This document shows positions 15,722 through 24,361 of a stretch of DNA of 40,310 nucleotides, one piece after another. Below the pieces are notes generated by a model. It was not told the DNA's origin. It did not search any database and saw nothing but the letters and a program-made list of their open reading frames with translations. The position numbers and the translations under genes were made by a program. Origin of the DNA: JBKPCD01 sp046727175 (GTDB lineage Bacteria; Acidobacteriota; Vicinamibacteria; Vicinamibacterales; 2-12-FULL-66-21); contig JBKPCD010000212.1 in NCBI GenBank assembly GCA_046727175.1, positions 1-40,310 on the forward strand, in the 5' to 3' direction. The stretch's first letter is position 1. Each line of letters starts with the position of its first letter.

Positions 15722-18052
15722 ATGAGCAGCGTTGCTCGTCGTGATTTCCTGAAGACGGTTCCTGCCGCAGCTGGACTTGCATATGCAGTCGACGCTCAGC
15801 TGCGCGGCGCCACGCAGGCGAAGCCAACCGCGGTCAGAATAGCGAGCGTCGCGTACACGCCCGTCACGGACTACCCCATACAACCGACTCGCTACTCCGA
15901 CGTGACGCTGACGGATGCGTTCTGGAAGCCGAAGGTCACCACGAACGCGGAAGTGACGATTCCGTTCGAAGTGCAGAAGCTGATGGAACTGGACCGTGAG
16001 TTCCGCGGCAACGTGCTGGAAGCGGCCATTCTCTCGCTCAAGACACACCCGAATCCTCAGCTTCAGGCGCAGGTGGACGCCCGGGTTCAACAGTTGATCC
16101 ACGACGAGCGCAGCGGCAACAGCGGCTTCGAGGTCGCGGCAACCTACTACAACACGACCGGCAAACGGGACCTGCTGGAGATCGCCAGAAGGTCTGCCGA
16201 TGCGCTTTACGAAAATTTCACTGTCAACAACCCGCCGTTCTCGGGCGGCGAGCGGGATGCCGTCAACTGCATCCAGCTCTATCGGGCCACGCACGAGAAG
16301 AAGCACCTCGATCTCGCGAAGCACTACCTCGACATTCGAGGGCTGCCGAATTCCGTGAACAGGAGCCGGCACAATCAGTCGTACAAGCCCGTGCTCGAGC
16401 AGAGCGAAGCGGTCGGTCACGCGGTGAATTGCGTGACGCTGATGGTGTCGCTGACCGACGTCGGCGTCCTGACTGGGCTGAAAGAGTACTTCGACGCCGC
16501 GCATCGCATGTGGCTCGATGCGGTGAGCGCGAAGATGTACGTCACGGGTGGCGTCGGCGCGACCGGCAACGAAGGTTTCGGAGCGCCGTACTCGTTGCCG
16601 AACATCTCGGCGTACTCGGAAACCTGCGCAGTGCTGATGTTCATCACCTTGAACCATCGGATGTTCATGGCGACCGGCGACGCTCAGTACATCGACGTCA
16701 TGGAACGCGGCATGTACAACAACGCGATCAACGGAGTGTCCGCCTGGGGGAATCGCTTCTTCTACGTCAACAGGCTCGCGAGCGCGGGCGACGGACGCGA
16801 TCTCCGATGGGAGCGCGCGTCGCTCGAGTGCTGCCCTCCGAATCTCGTCCGGTTTCTCGCGTCGATGCCTGGGTATATCTACGCGCAGGACAAGAACGCC
16901 ATCTACGTCAACCTGTACGTGTCGAGCCGCACGGCGTTCCAGGTGAACGAGAAACAGATCAACTTGTCCGTCGAAAGCGAGATGCCGTGGGGCGGCAAGT
17001 CGACGATCAGCATCTCGACGAAGGACGATGTGAAAGGTGTAATCAAGCTGCGAATACCTGGATGGGCGCGAAACCGGCCGGTTCCGGGAGGGTTGTATTC
17101 ATGTCTGGAGAAGGGTGACAAGCAGACGGCGGTTTCCGTCAACGGCAAGCAGGTCAGCGCTGTTCCAGACAGGTTCGGATACGTTTCAATCGACCGCCTC
17201 TGGAAAGACGGCGACGCGATCGTCGTGGACCTTCCACTCGAGGTCCGACGGGTAATCGCCGATCGAAGAGTGGCGCAGAACAGAGGTCGGACGGCAGTCG
17301 AGCGCGGCCCGATCGTCTACTGCGTGGAGTGGCCTGACGTCGAAGGCGGGAAGGTACTCGACCTGCTGTTCGATCCGAAAGCGGAGCTGAGGACGTCGGT
17401 CGATCACGCGTTCTATGGCGGCGTAACCGTCATAGAGACGGAGGCGAAGAGGATGACGAATCCGTCGCTGCCGTCAAAGCGGGTCAGGCTCATCCCGTAT
17501 TACCTCTGGGCCAACCGCGGAGCAGGGGAAATGAGCGTGTGGCTGTCCACGGCCGATTACGAAATCGGAGACACCGGACCCGCCGGTGGATTCATCTTCT
17601 ACGACAACCCGAACTATGCCACCGATGGCTGGCGATACCTCGAAGCTGCGCCGTTCGATCAGAGCGCCGGCGCGAAGTGGGGATGCTTCCGTCGATTGAC
17701 TGCGGGCGCACGCGGTACGGCCGTTGGCACAGGCAAGCAGAATACAGCGGAGATGATGGCTGGTTGCGTCGAACCAGGATCGGCTGCGGAGCTGTGTACC
17801 AATCTGTCGATCAATGGCGTGCGCAGGTTGTTCCTGCCGTCGCGCGACGAGCTGGCGCTCATGTATCGGAATCTGAAAGCGAAGGGCCTCGGCGATTTCC
17901 AGGACGGCGGGGTCGCCGACAACTTCACGTATTGGGCGTCGTCGCAGCAGACTGCCGACATGGCCGTCCATATCGACTTCGCCGATCTTGGTCGGCAGCA
18001 CGGCGACGACAAGGACTTCCCGCGGAGGGTCCGCGCGGTTCGAGCGATCTGA
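15722..18052 (+). CDS. Tat-exported GH127 (beta-L-arabinofuranosidase-like) with C-terminal DUF1566/Lcl-like domain
   Basis: Predicted to release beta-L-arabinofuranose from plant glycans by a zinc-thiolate mechanism. A Tat signal (ARRDFLKT at residues 5-12) is followed by the (alpha/alpha) barrel. Glu284 in VGATGNEGFG, the pair Glu300/Cys302 in SAYSETC, and Cys370-Cys371 in LECCPPN match the acid/base, zinc ligands and nucleophile pattern of GH127, including the 16-residue spacing from Glu284 to Glu300. Beta-sandwich domains run to about residue 610. Residues 612-776 are a separate module (IGDTGPAGGFIFYDN, GWRYLEAAPFDQS, GTGKQNT, LFLPSRDEL, RRVRAVRAI) resembling DUF1566/Lcl C-type-lectin-like domains, which would bind rather than cut. 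I know of no common GH127 with this partner. A GGGAGAG ribosome-binding site precedes the ATG. Confidence 0.87.
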   Translation: MSSVARRDFLKTVPAAAGLAYAVDAQLRGATQAKPTAVRIASVAYTPVTDYPIQPTRYSDVTLTDAFWKPKVTTNAEVTIPFEVQKLMELDREFRGNVLEAAILSLKTHPNPQLQAQVDARVQQLIHDERSGNSGFEVAATYYNTTGKRDLLEIARRSADALYENFTVNNPPFSGGERDAVNCIQLYRATHEKKHLDLAKHYLDIRGLPNSVNRSRHNQSYKPVLEQSEAVGHAVNCVTLMVSLTDVGVLTGLKEYFDAAHRMWLDAVSAKMYVTGGVGATGNEGFGAPYSLPNISAYSETCAVLMFITLNHRMFMATGDAQYIDVMERGMYNNAINGVSAWGNRFFYVNRLASAGDGRDLRWERASLECCPPNLVRFLASMPGYIYAQDKNAIYVNLYVSSRTAFQVNEKQINLSVESEMPWGGKSTISISTKDDVKGVIKLRIPGWARNRPVPGGLYSCLEKGDKQTAVSVNGKQVSAVPDRFGYVSIDRLWKDGDAIVVDLPLEVRRVIADRRVAQNRGRTAVERGPIVYCVEWPDVEGGKVLDLLFDPKAELRTSVDHAFYGGVTVIETEAKRMTNPSLPSKRVRLIPYYLWANRGAGEMSVWLSTADYEIGDTGPAGGFIFYDNPNYATDGWRYLEAAPFDQSAGAKWGCFRRLTAGARGTAVGTGKQNTAEMMAGCVEPGSAAELCTNLSINGVRRLFLPSRDELALMYRNLKAKGLGDFQDGGVADNFTYWASSQQTADMAVHIDFADLGRQHGDDKDFPRRVRAVRAI

Positions 18053-18063
18053 ACCGCGCCAAA

Positions 18064-18468
18064 TCACAGCTTCTTCGAGAATTTGAACTCACCGTTTCCG
18101 CCCTCGCCGCTCACACGGCCGGTCGCGGTGCCCTTGCTGACGGTGCCTTCCAGGACGAGGAGGACCGCACTCTCACCAGTCTTTCCCAACTGCAGCTTCA
18201 AGGCGCCTGTTTTCGGATCGAAGGTCCCGTCCTTCACCTCGCCCGGGTTCGGTAGACCCGAGATGGTCCCTGACACAGCGCTTTTGCCGTCGAACTTCAG
18301 TTGCAGGGTCACGAGAACGGGCTGGGGCGCATTCTCCGGCGTCATTTCGCCGGTCCACGTGCCGGTCAGCGGGTCGGCTTTTGCACTCTTCGCGCCGCGC
18401 GATTGCGCGAGCACCGTCATCGCAGACAGCAGCACACAGCAGACGACCGCGAACACTCTCTGAGTCAT
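18064..18468 (-). CDS. Small exported beta-rich protein of unknown function
   Basis: A 134-residue protein with a clear Sec signal peptide (about residues 1-21, cleavage after VLAQ). The mature part begins with DPLTGTWTGEM and continues with alternating beta-strand patterns (VTLQLKFDGKSAVSGTISG, GTFDPKTGALKLQLG, GRVSGEGGNGEFKF), the look of a small lipocalin-like or beta-barrel periplasmic protein common in acidobacteria. No catalytic motif is visible. I chose ATG 18468 because AGGAG lies 7 nt upstream; a GTG three bases earlier is also open. It starts 13 bases after the stop of the upstream permease and probably belongs to the PadR-ADOP operon, so it may be a periplasmic partner. It converges with the GH127 gene, 11 bases apart. 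Confidence 0.75.
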   Translation of the reverse strand: MTQRVFAVVCCVLLSAMTVLAQSRGAKSAKADPLTGTWTGEMTPENAPQPVLVTLQLKFDGKSAVSGTISGLPNPGEVKDGTFDPKTGALKLQLGKTGESAVLLVLEGTVSKGTATGRVSGEGGNGEFKFSKKL

Positions 18469-18481
18469 CACATTGCTCCTC

Positions 18482-21148
18482 TCATTCGTATCGAAGCGCG
18501 ACGACGGGATCGACTCGGGCCGCGCGTATTGCAGGGATCGCCGCCGCGAGCAGCGCCGTCAGCAGCAACGTCGCGAGCGGGAGTGTCAGACTCCAGAAAT
18601 CGAGCGGCCTCACTTCGAAGAGCAAACTCTCCACGAATCGCGACACGTACAATCCGCCCGCCAGCCCGCAGACGGCGCCCGCGAGTGCTGCGCTGCCAGC
18701 GTCGGTTACGACCGTACGAATCACGCTGCCGTGACGCGCACCGAGCGCGACGCGGATGCCAATCTCGCGCGTCCGTTGCACCACCGAATAGCTCAGGACG
18801 CCGTACAGGCCCACAGCCGCCAGCACGAGTCCCACGACGGCGAAGAATCCCGAGAGCAGAGCCAGCAGCCGCTCGCGCAGCAAGGTCTGATCTACGACGG
18901 CAGACTGCGGGACCACACTGGTCACGCGGAACACCGGATTTGCAGCGCGGACTTCTTCACGCAGTCTGGCGCCGAGCGTCGCAGGATCGCCCGAGACGCG
19001 AACGTTGAGCGTCGCGTTTCGTCGCGTTATTGGTATGTATACGATCGGCGCGGCAGGTTTGCGCAAATCGAACCGCGTGTTTGCGACGACGCCGACGACG
19101 TCGTGGGATTCGTCGATTTGTGCGAAACGCGCCTCGAGTGTGTGGCCGAGTGCGGGTTCACGACCGAAGTAGCGCCCAGCGTACGCCTCGTTGATCACCA
19201 CCGCCGTGGAGTTTTCCGCCATGTCGCGATTGACGAATCCGCGCCCGGCCAGCACGGGTATCCCCATCGTCTCGAAGTACCCGGTCGTAACCGGCTGCAC
19301 AGTCGCTTCGATCGTGTCGTGCACCGTGCCAGGCACGCGGACGTTATGCGTCCAGGCCCGCCCGAGGATGTTGAACTCGGCGGCGCTGACGGCTTTCACT
19401 CCGGGAACGCTCCTTAAACGTTCGATGACCTGCAGCAGCGTCGCACGCTGCTCAGCAGGATCCACCCGTCGTACTCTATCCAGCGACAGCAGCAGCACAT
19501 CCGACGTGGCGAAGCCGGGGTTGACGGAGTTCAGCTTCGCGAACGAGAGGACCAGCAGGCCGCCTACGAACAAGACAATCAGACCGAACGCTACTTGCGT
19601 GGCCACGAACGGCCGCATCAGACCCGCGCGCAATCCGGTTCGCGATTCGCCACTCTTCAGTGCCGTCATTGGCGCCACGCCCGACGCACGCAGGGCCGGC
19701 ACGAGACCGAATACCCCAGTCGTCAAGAGGGTCAGCGCACCCGCGAACGTGAGCAGCCGCCAGTTGTAGCGGAGATCGAATTGCACCGGGTCTTCCGGCG
19801 GCGCGAGCATGCCGATGACTGCCGGAGCAGCCACGGCTGCGAAGAGGAGGCCGATCGCGCAGGCAGCGCCGGCGACGATGGCACTTTCGACGAGCAGCTG
19901 TTGGATCAAGCGGCCGCGGCCCGCGCCGATCGACAGGCGCAACGCCATCTCGCGCTCGCGACCCGCAGTGCGAGCCAGGAACAGGTTGGCGACATTCGAT
20001 CCGGCGATGAACAGAACCAGCGCGGCAATCGATGCGAGGATCCAGAGCGAACGCTCGAACTCGCGGCGAATCGGCGATGGACCATTAGCCGCCGATCGTA
20101 CGTAGAGTGGCGCCTCGAGGAAGCGTCTGACGCTCTCGGGTGACTCGTTCGGACCAAACAGTCTTGGCGTATATTCGCGACGGAAGTTCGTGAACGCTGC
20201 CTGAAGAATGCTCTGCGCCTGTTCGGAGCGGACGTTTTCCTTCAGCCGGCCGAAAATGCGAAACCAGCCGAACGTGGGATTGCCAAACGCTCGAGGGTTG
20301 TACATCGCGTACGGGATCCACACGTCCGTCGGCCGTCCCGGTTCGACGCCAGGGAACCCTGCTCTCGCGACTCCCACGATCTGAAGCTGACGATCCTCGA
20401 GTGCGAACGAGCGTCCGACGATCGCGGGATCCGCGCCGAACCGCCGCACCCAGAACGCGTAGCTCACGACGGCCACCGGATGGGCACCCGGCTCCGCATC
20501 GTCCGACCTCGCAATCAAACGGCCCGCCGCGGCACCAATCCCGAATCGTTCGAACGCGTCGCCCGACACGTACTGCGTCCGAATCTGTTCCTTCTCGCCT
20601 CCGGCATCGGCGAATTTCGCCGGCCGCATCACTTGCGTGCTCATCGCGAACAGATCGACGTGTCCGCGTCCTGCCTCCCGAAGATGGAGGAAAAGGGGAT
20701 CGTTGAAGGTGTCGCCTTCAGGACGTTCGGGCGAGTACGTGTCGAACGTCAGGTAAACCAGCTGCTCCGGATGACGCACGGGCAGCGGCTTCAGGATCAG
20801 CGCGTCGACCAGCGAGAACGCCGCGACGCATGCCCCAAGTGCCAGTGACAGCGAGATCACCGCAGCAATGGTGACGATGGCATTCTTCCGCAGCATGCGA
20901 AGGCCGAGGCGGACGTCCCGGCGGATCGAATCGAGCCAGGGAATCAGCTTCACATCCTGGCTCTGCTCGCGCCATCGCAGCGGACTCCCGAATCGTCGTC
21001 TTACCCGCGCAGCGGCGGCCTCGTGCGTGATGCCGGCGGATGTCAGCTCGCGAATGCGTTCGTCGAGATGGAACTGGAGCTCCTCATCGAGCTCGCGGTC
21101 GATGCGGCGCGCGCGAAACACGTTCGTCAGCCGGGACCACCACGACAT
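18482..21148 (-). CDS. ADOP-family permease with N-terminal prefix domain, PadR-linked
   Basis: An 888-residue membrane permease. The prefix (RIDRELDEELQFHLDERIRELTSAGITHEAA.ARVRRRFG) occupies residues 14-60, followed by DVRLGLRMLRKNAIVTIAA, the first helix, two MacB-like periplasmic domains and two FtsX helix sets, ending in VDPVVALRYE. A strong AGGAGG ribosome-binding site lies upstream of the ATG. It follows a padR gene on the same strand after a 118-base gap filled with strong GC hairpins, and is followed closely by a small exported protein. The first helix has a less conserved spelling (LSLALGACVAAFSLVDAL) than the other copies, so this is a divergent subfamily. No ATPase is encoded nearby. 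Substrate unknown. Confidence 0.9.
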   Translation of the reverse strand: MSWWSRLTNVFRARRIDRELDEELQFHLDERIRELTSAGITHEAAAARVRRRFGSPLRWREQSQDVKLIPWLDSIRRDVRLGLRMLRKNAIVTIAAVISLSLALGACVAAFSLVDALILKPLPVRHPEQLVYLTFDTYSPERPEGDTFNDPLFLHLREAGRGHVDLFAMSTQVMRPAKFADAGGEKEQIRTQYVSGDAFERFGIGAAAGRLIARSDDAEPGAHPVAVVSYAFWVRRFGADPAIVGRSFALEDRQLQIVGVARAGFPGVEPGRPTDVWIPYAMYNPRAFGNPTFGWFRIFGRLKENVRSEQAQSILQAAFTNFRREYTPRLFGPNESPESVRRFLEAPLYVRSAANGPSPIRREFERSLWILASIAALVLFIAGSNVANLFLARTAGREREMALRLSIGAGRGRLIQQLLVESAIVAGAACAIGLLFAAVAAPAVIGMLAPPEDPVQFDLRYNWRLLTFAGALTLLTTGVFGLVPALRASGVAPMTALKSGESRTGLRAGLMRPFVATQVAFGLIVLFVGGLLVLSFAKLNSVNPGFATSDVLLLSLDRVRRVDPAEQRATLLQVIERLRSVPGVKAVSAAEFNILGRAWTHNVRVPGTVHDTIEATVQPVTTGYFETMGIPVLAGRGFVNRDMAENSTAVVINEAYAGRYFGREPALGHTLEARFAQIDESHDVVGVVANTRFDLRKPAAPIVYIPITRRNATLNVRVSGDPATLGARLREEVRAANPVFRVTSVVPQSAVVDQTLLRERLLALLSGFFAVVGLVLAAVGLYGVLSYSVVQRTREIGIRVALGARHGSVIRTVVTDAGSAALAGAVCGLAGGLYVSRFVESLLFEVRPLDFWSLTLPLATLLLTALLAAAIPAIRAARVDPVVALRYE

Positions 21149-21170
21149 CGCACATTCCTCCTGTTCGACC

Positions 21171-21261
21171 GGGGGCTTCGCCCCGCCGGACCCCCCATCC
21201 CGGTCGCTCGCGGGGCCCCTTCGCCCCGCTCTGCCCCCGGGGGGCGCGCCTTCGGCGCGCC
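21171..21261. repeat. Cluster of three GC hairpins inside the padR-ADOP operon
   Basis: Three stem-loops lie in 91 bases: GGGGC-TTC-GCCCC (21172-21184), GCGGGGC/GCCCCGC (21210-21216 with 21223-21229), and GGCGCGCC-TTC-GGCGCGCC (21243-21261, 8-bp stem). A CCCCCGGGGG palindrome lies at 21234-21243. They sit between the padR stop and the permease ribosome-binding site on the minus strand, so they will be in the mRNA and could attenuate or stabilise it. Confidence 0.8.
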
Positions 21262-21266
21262 TGCCT

Positions 21267-21596
21267 TTAGGCGTGTTTCAGGATCTTGCCCACCGCGGAG
21301 GTAATCGCCTTCCAGCGCACTTCATCGGACTCGAGCTGCTTCCGGCCAGCGGCCGTGATCTCGTATACGCGCGCGCGCCGGCCGGTCTCCGTGGTTGTCC
21401 ACCGCGCCTTGATCACCCCGGTCTCTTCGAGCCGATGGAGCGCGGGATAGAGCGATCCTTCCTCCACACGGAGGAGCTCGTCCGACATGCTCTCGATTTG
21501 TGTCGCGATCGCGTAACCGTGGAGCGGTCCGCGGCGTGCGAGCAGCTTCATCACGAGCAGCGGCAGTGATCCTTGAAGAGCGTCCTGACGTGCCAT
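21267..21596 (-). CDS. PadR-family transcriptional regulator
   Basis: A 109-residue winged-helix repressor-like protein: LQGSLPLLVMKLLARRGPLHGYAIATQI, VEEGSLYPALHRLEETG and the wing GRRARVYEITAAGRKQL. The frame is open upstream to 21632, but that extension (SWEDILVRLLG) crosses the promoter; MARQDALQGSLPLL at ATG 21596 matches the family N-terminus. The -10 element ends only 8 bases before this ATG, so the mRNA should be leaderless or nearly so. It heads the operon with the permease at 18482-21148 and the small exported protein, and is likely autoregulated through the AAGATATCTT palindrome in its promoter. It differs clearly from the other PadR of this window. Confidence 0.92.
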   Translation of the reverse strand: MARQDALQGSLPLLVMKLLARRGPLHGYAIATQIESMSDELLRVEEGSLYPALHRLEETGVIKARWTTTETGRRARVYEITAAGRKQLESDEVRWKAITSAVGKILKHA

Positions 21597-21604
21597 ACCG
21601 AGTA

Positions 21605-21632
21605 ATCTTACCAAGATATCTTCCCATGACAA
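21605..21632 (-). promoter_or_regulatory. padR promoter with palindromic AAGATATCTT in the spacer
   Basis: Read on the minus strand, TTGTCA (21632-21627) and TAAGAT (21610-21605) form -35 and -10 boxes 16 bases apart. A perfect 10-bp palindrome AAGATATCTT (21613-21622) occupies the spacer, a natural repressor site. The expected transcription start is at 21597-21598, one or two bases before the padR ATG. Confidence 0.6.
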
Positions 21633-21810
21633 GCGCCGCTGCTGTTATGACGTCGGCGCCAGTACCTGGTTAACAGAGCTGATCGACGTACTCGCGACGA
21701 CCGGCGTGTCGGAGCGCCTGAGACTCCGCGGTGAGCGCGCGAACGAACGCGCGGGAGCCGGACCTTCCGTTGTAAACTGCCGATTTGGTACCGGCGCCAG
21801 TCATCTCCTT

Positions 21811-21860
21811 GTAGAGTCCGCCTTCAGGCGGACGTCGCGCCGGCTGAAGCCGGCGCCTAC
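21811..21860. repeat. Twin-hairpin REP element, copy 1
   Basis: Bounded by GTAG and CTAC, it contains GTCCGCC-TTCA-GGCGGAC (21816-21833) and GCGCCGGC-TGAA-GCCGGCGC (21837-21856). A near-identical copy lies at 27238-27286. It accounts for part of the 310-base gap 21597-21906; the rest holds the padR promoter (21605-21632) and the lysS leader with AAGGAG at 21896-21901. Confidence 0.85.
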
Positions 21861-21906
21861 ATACACATTGGAAGTGGTTCTGGCTCGTTTCCGATAAGGA
21901 GTCTGA

Positions 21907-23796
21907 GTGGCACAACCGCCAATCCTGACCCTGCGGGAGTCTCGTCTGAACAAGCGAGCGGCGCTCGAGCGGCTCCGCATCAATCCGTATCCCGCGACCG
22001 CGAAGCGTACCCACCTCGCCGGAGCAATCGTTGCCGCGTACGAGGAGCACGAAGGCCGGACCGTCACGGTGGCTGGACGGCTGATGTCCCTGCGCAAGCA
22101 AGGCGGCTTGATTTTCGGGCACGTGCAGGACGAAACCGGCCGAATCCAGCTTTACATCAAGCGCGACGCCCTGGGAGGAACCGATCCGGCTGCCGGCACT
22201 CTTGGATTTGCCGATCTCGTCAGCATCGACGTGGGCGACATCGTCGAAGCCACCGGCACGGTCACGAAGACGAAGGCTGGCGAAATCTCGGTCCTTACGA
22301 ATCAGGTTCGGCTGCTGACGAAGTCGCTGCGACCGTTGCCCGACAAGTGGTCTGGGTTGAAGGACCGCGAGCTCATCCTCCGGAAGCGGTATCTCGACGT
22401 GACCGTCGGCCCCGAACACCGTGAGCGCTTCGCGGCCATTTCACGGATGTTGTGGAGCATCCGATCCTTTCTGCACGAACGCGGCTTTCTCGAGTTCGTC
22501 ACGCCGGTTCTGCAGCCGCAGTACGGCGGCGGAACTGCCCGGCCGTTCCGAACGCACGTGAACGCGCTCGGGTTCGACGCGTACCTCGCGATCTCGCACG
22601 AGCTCTACCTGAAGCGACTGATCATCGCCGGGTACGACAGGGTCTACACGATTGGGAAGTACTTCCGGAACGAAGGAGTGGACAAGAACCACCATCCGGA
22701 GTTCTCGATGATCGAGACAATGACGGCGTACGAGGACTACACGTACAACATGGACTTGATTGAATCCATGTTCCGGAGGGTAGCGCAGGAAGCGTTCGAG
22801 CGGACGGTGTTTCAGGTCAGAGGTCATCAGATCGACTTCGCGGCGCCATGGCGGCGGGTTTCGATGGCGGATCTGGTGGCGGAGATAACGGGAGTCGACT
22901 TTCGCGGGTTCAAAGGTCCGGAAGAATCGAACGTCGCACTCGAGGCGCTTGGTCTCGCTCCTCAGCCGACGATCGGTCACGGTCTGGTGCATGCCTTCGA
23001 GGCTCGCGCAGAGCCGCACCTGATCGCGCCCACGCTCGTCTACGGGCATCCGATGGAGATCTCACCGCTCGCCAAACCAAGCGCAGCGGATCCGCGGTTC
23101 GCGGAACGCTTCGAGATCTTCATAGCTGGTATGGAGTGCGGCGACAACTGGTCGGAGCAGAACGATCCTACCGAACTGCTTGCTCACTGGCGGCGGGCGA
23201 GGGAGAGTGCTGAAGAGGAGGTCGAAACGCACCCTCTCGACTACGACTTCGTCGAAGCGCTCGAATACGGGATGCCGCCCACGACCGGCATTGGTCCGGG
23301 GATCGAGCGGATGGCGATGATCTTCACCGGGGAAGAGAACATCGACGACGTGATCTTCTTCCCGTTGATGCGACCGGTCGTGTCCGAAGCGCATCGCGAG
23401 ATCTACGGTGCCGGCGGGATCGAACGCGGTGTGCCCGATACCTCGGAGGAGAGCGTTCCTGTCACGTTCGAGGACTTCGAAGCATTGATCGAGCAGGGGA
23501 TCCTGAAACCGAAGACCGGGGTGTTCGTCAAGCCCTTCCTCCACATCTGGAAACCGCCGTCATCTTCCGGCCGCTGGCGATCCTCCGGCTACATCAAGGT
23601 GGACGGGTTCTTTCGAACGAAGCCTCTGATGGTCGTCGGCTACCGCAACAGCTCCGATGAGCGACTCGATGTGGCGTCTGAAGGGGAACGGCTGATCGAG
23701 CTCGTGGGTCGTGCGTTCACGCAGCCGCTGAGACGTCTCGTGCCGGATTGCACGGTCCAGGTCATGGCGGTCGTCTCTGTCGAAGCTTCACCGTAG
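21907..23796 (+). CDS. lysS: Class II lysyl-tRNA synthetase with about 140-residue C-terminal extension
   Basis: Charges tRNA-Lys in the cytoplasm. The N-terminal OB-fold anticodon-binding domain (about residues 50-160: VTVAGRLMSLRKQGGLIFGHVQDETGRIQLYI) is followed by the class II core. Motif 1 is around FLEFVTPVLQPQYGGGTARPF, motif 2 is in YTIGKYFRNEGVDKNHHPEFSM, and motif 3 is GIGPGIERMAMIFTG. GDNWSEQNDP replaces the more usual NAYTELNDP-type amino-acid-site segment. Canonical enzymes end shortly after DVIFFPLMRP (here about residue 490), but this one runs on to 629 with a region I cannot assign (TFEDFEALIEQGILKP, then a beta-rich stretch). The start is GTG with AAGGAG 5 nt upstream. The normal lysine role is likely. 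The extension may be an added tRNA- or partner-binding part. Confidence 0.92.
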   Translation: MAQPPILTLRESRLNKRAALERLRINPYPATAKRTHLAGAIVAAYEEHEGRTVTVAGRLMSLRKQGGLIFGHVQDETGRIQLYIKRDALGGTDPAAGTLGFADLVSIDVGDIVEATGTVTKTKAGEISVLTNQVRLLTKSLRPLPDKWSGLKDRELILRKRYLDVTVGPEHRERFAAISRMLWSIRSFLHERGFLEFVTPVLQPQYGGGTARPFRTHVNALGFDAYLAISHELYLKRLIIAGYDRVYTIGKYFRNEGVDKNHHPEFSMIETMTAYEDYTYNMDLIESMFRRVAQEAFERTVFQVRGHQIDFAAPWRRVSMADLVAEITGVDFRGFKGPEESNVALEALGLAPQPTIGHGLVHAFEARAEPHLIAPTLVYGHPMEISPLAKPSAADPRFAERFEIFIAGMECGDNWSEQNDPTELLAHWRRARESAEEEVETHPLDYDFVEALEYGMPPTTGIGPGIERMAMIFTGEENIDDVIFFPLMRPVVSEAHREIYGAGGIERGVPDTSEESVPVTFEDFEALIEQGILKPKTGVFVKPFLHIWKPPSSSGRWRSSGYIKVDGFFRTKPLMVVGYRNSSDERLDVASEGERLIELVGRAFTQPLRRLVPDCTVQVMAVVSVEASP

Positions 23797-23835
23797 CGCT
23801 GTCTGCTGCCTTCTGCTGTGATACCCTTTGGTGAA

Positions 23836-24228
23836 ATGCGCTGGATGCGGTCGCGGCTCGCGCGGTTTTCCGGCGGCTGGCTCGTAATCCATCTCTGCCT
23901 GCTTGCGTCCGTTCCGACCGCGCTATCGATGGGATCCTCCAGCGCGGTCGCGTTGAAGTGCACCTGCGATCACGCTGACGGGGGGATGTGCCCGATGCAC
24001 CACTCCCGCTCAGCATCCGCGCTCACCACCGACCATCACTCCTGTGCGTGCCGCGGCGCGTCGGATCCCGTGGCCGCGATGGCGGCGTCGCTGATCGGTC
24101 CGGTCGCCGTGCTCTCGGCTTCTACGTCGACGATCCTGCCGACGAACGCCGTTAAGTCGGTGCCAGCGTTCAATCCCGCACTGCTCGACTCGTCTTCCGT
24201 CCCGGATTCGCCTCCACCGCGCGCTTAG
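23836..24228 (+). CDS. Small exported Cys/His-rich protein, probable metal binder
   Basis: A 130-residue protein with an N-terminal signal or membrane segment (about residues 10-31). The mature part has a dense metal-ligand region: C42 T C44 D H46, then M51 C P M54 H H56, then D66 H H S C70 A C72. The Pro/Ser/Ala-rich tail has no recognisable fold. Cys-His-Met mixtures of this kind fit a soft metal such as copper or zinc; this is inference. The chosen ATG gives a good signal peptide; a GTG at 23818 adds six residues. It is the first of four same-strand genes (with the TonB receptor, the Asp-box protein and the TPR protein). I recognise no named family. Confidence 0.68.
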   Translation: MRWMRSRLARFSGGWLVIHLCLLASVPTALSMGSSSAVALKCTCDHADGGMCPMHHSRSASALTTDHHSCACRGASDPVAAMAASLIGPVAVLSASTSTILPTNAVKSVPAFNPALLDSSSVPDSPPPRA

Positions 24229-24361
24229 CGTCTTCCCGCAACACCAACCAGATCTGATCTTGGTTCGGGTCAGGTCTTCATCGTCACTGAGGCGCGTCCT
24301 CGGATGGTCGCGGCTGAACGTGTTGTTGGTTGTTGGTACCTGTCGAATCACCGGGGTGAAC

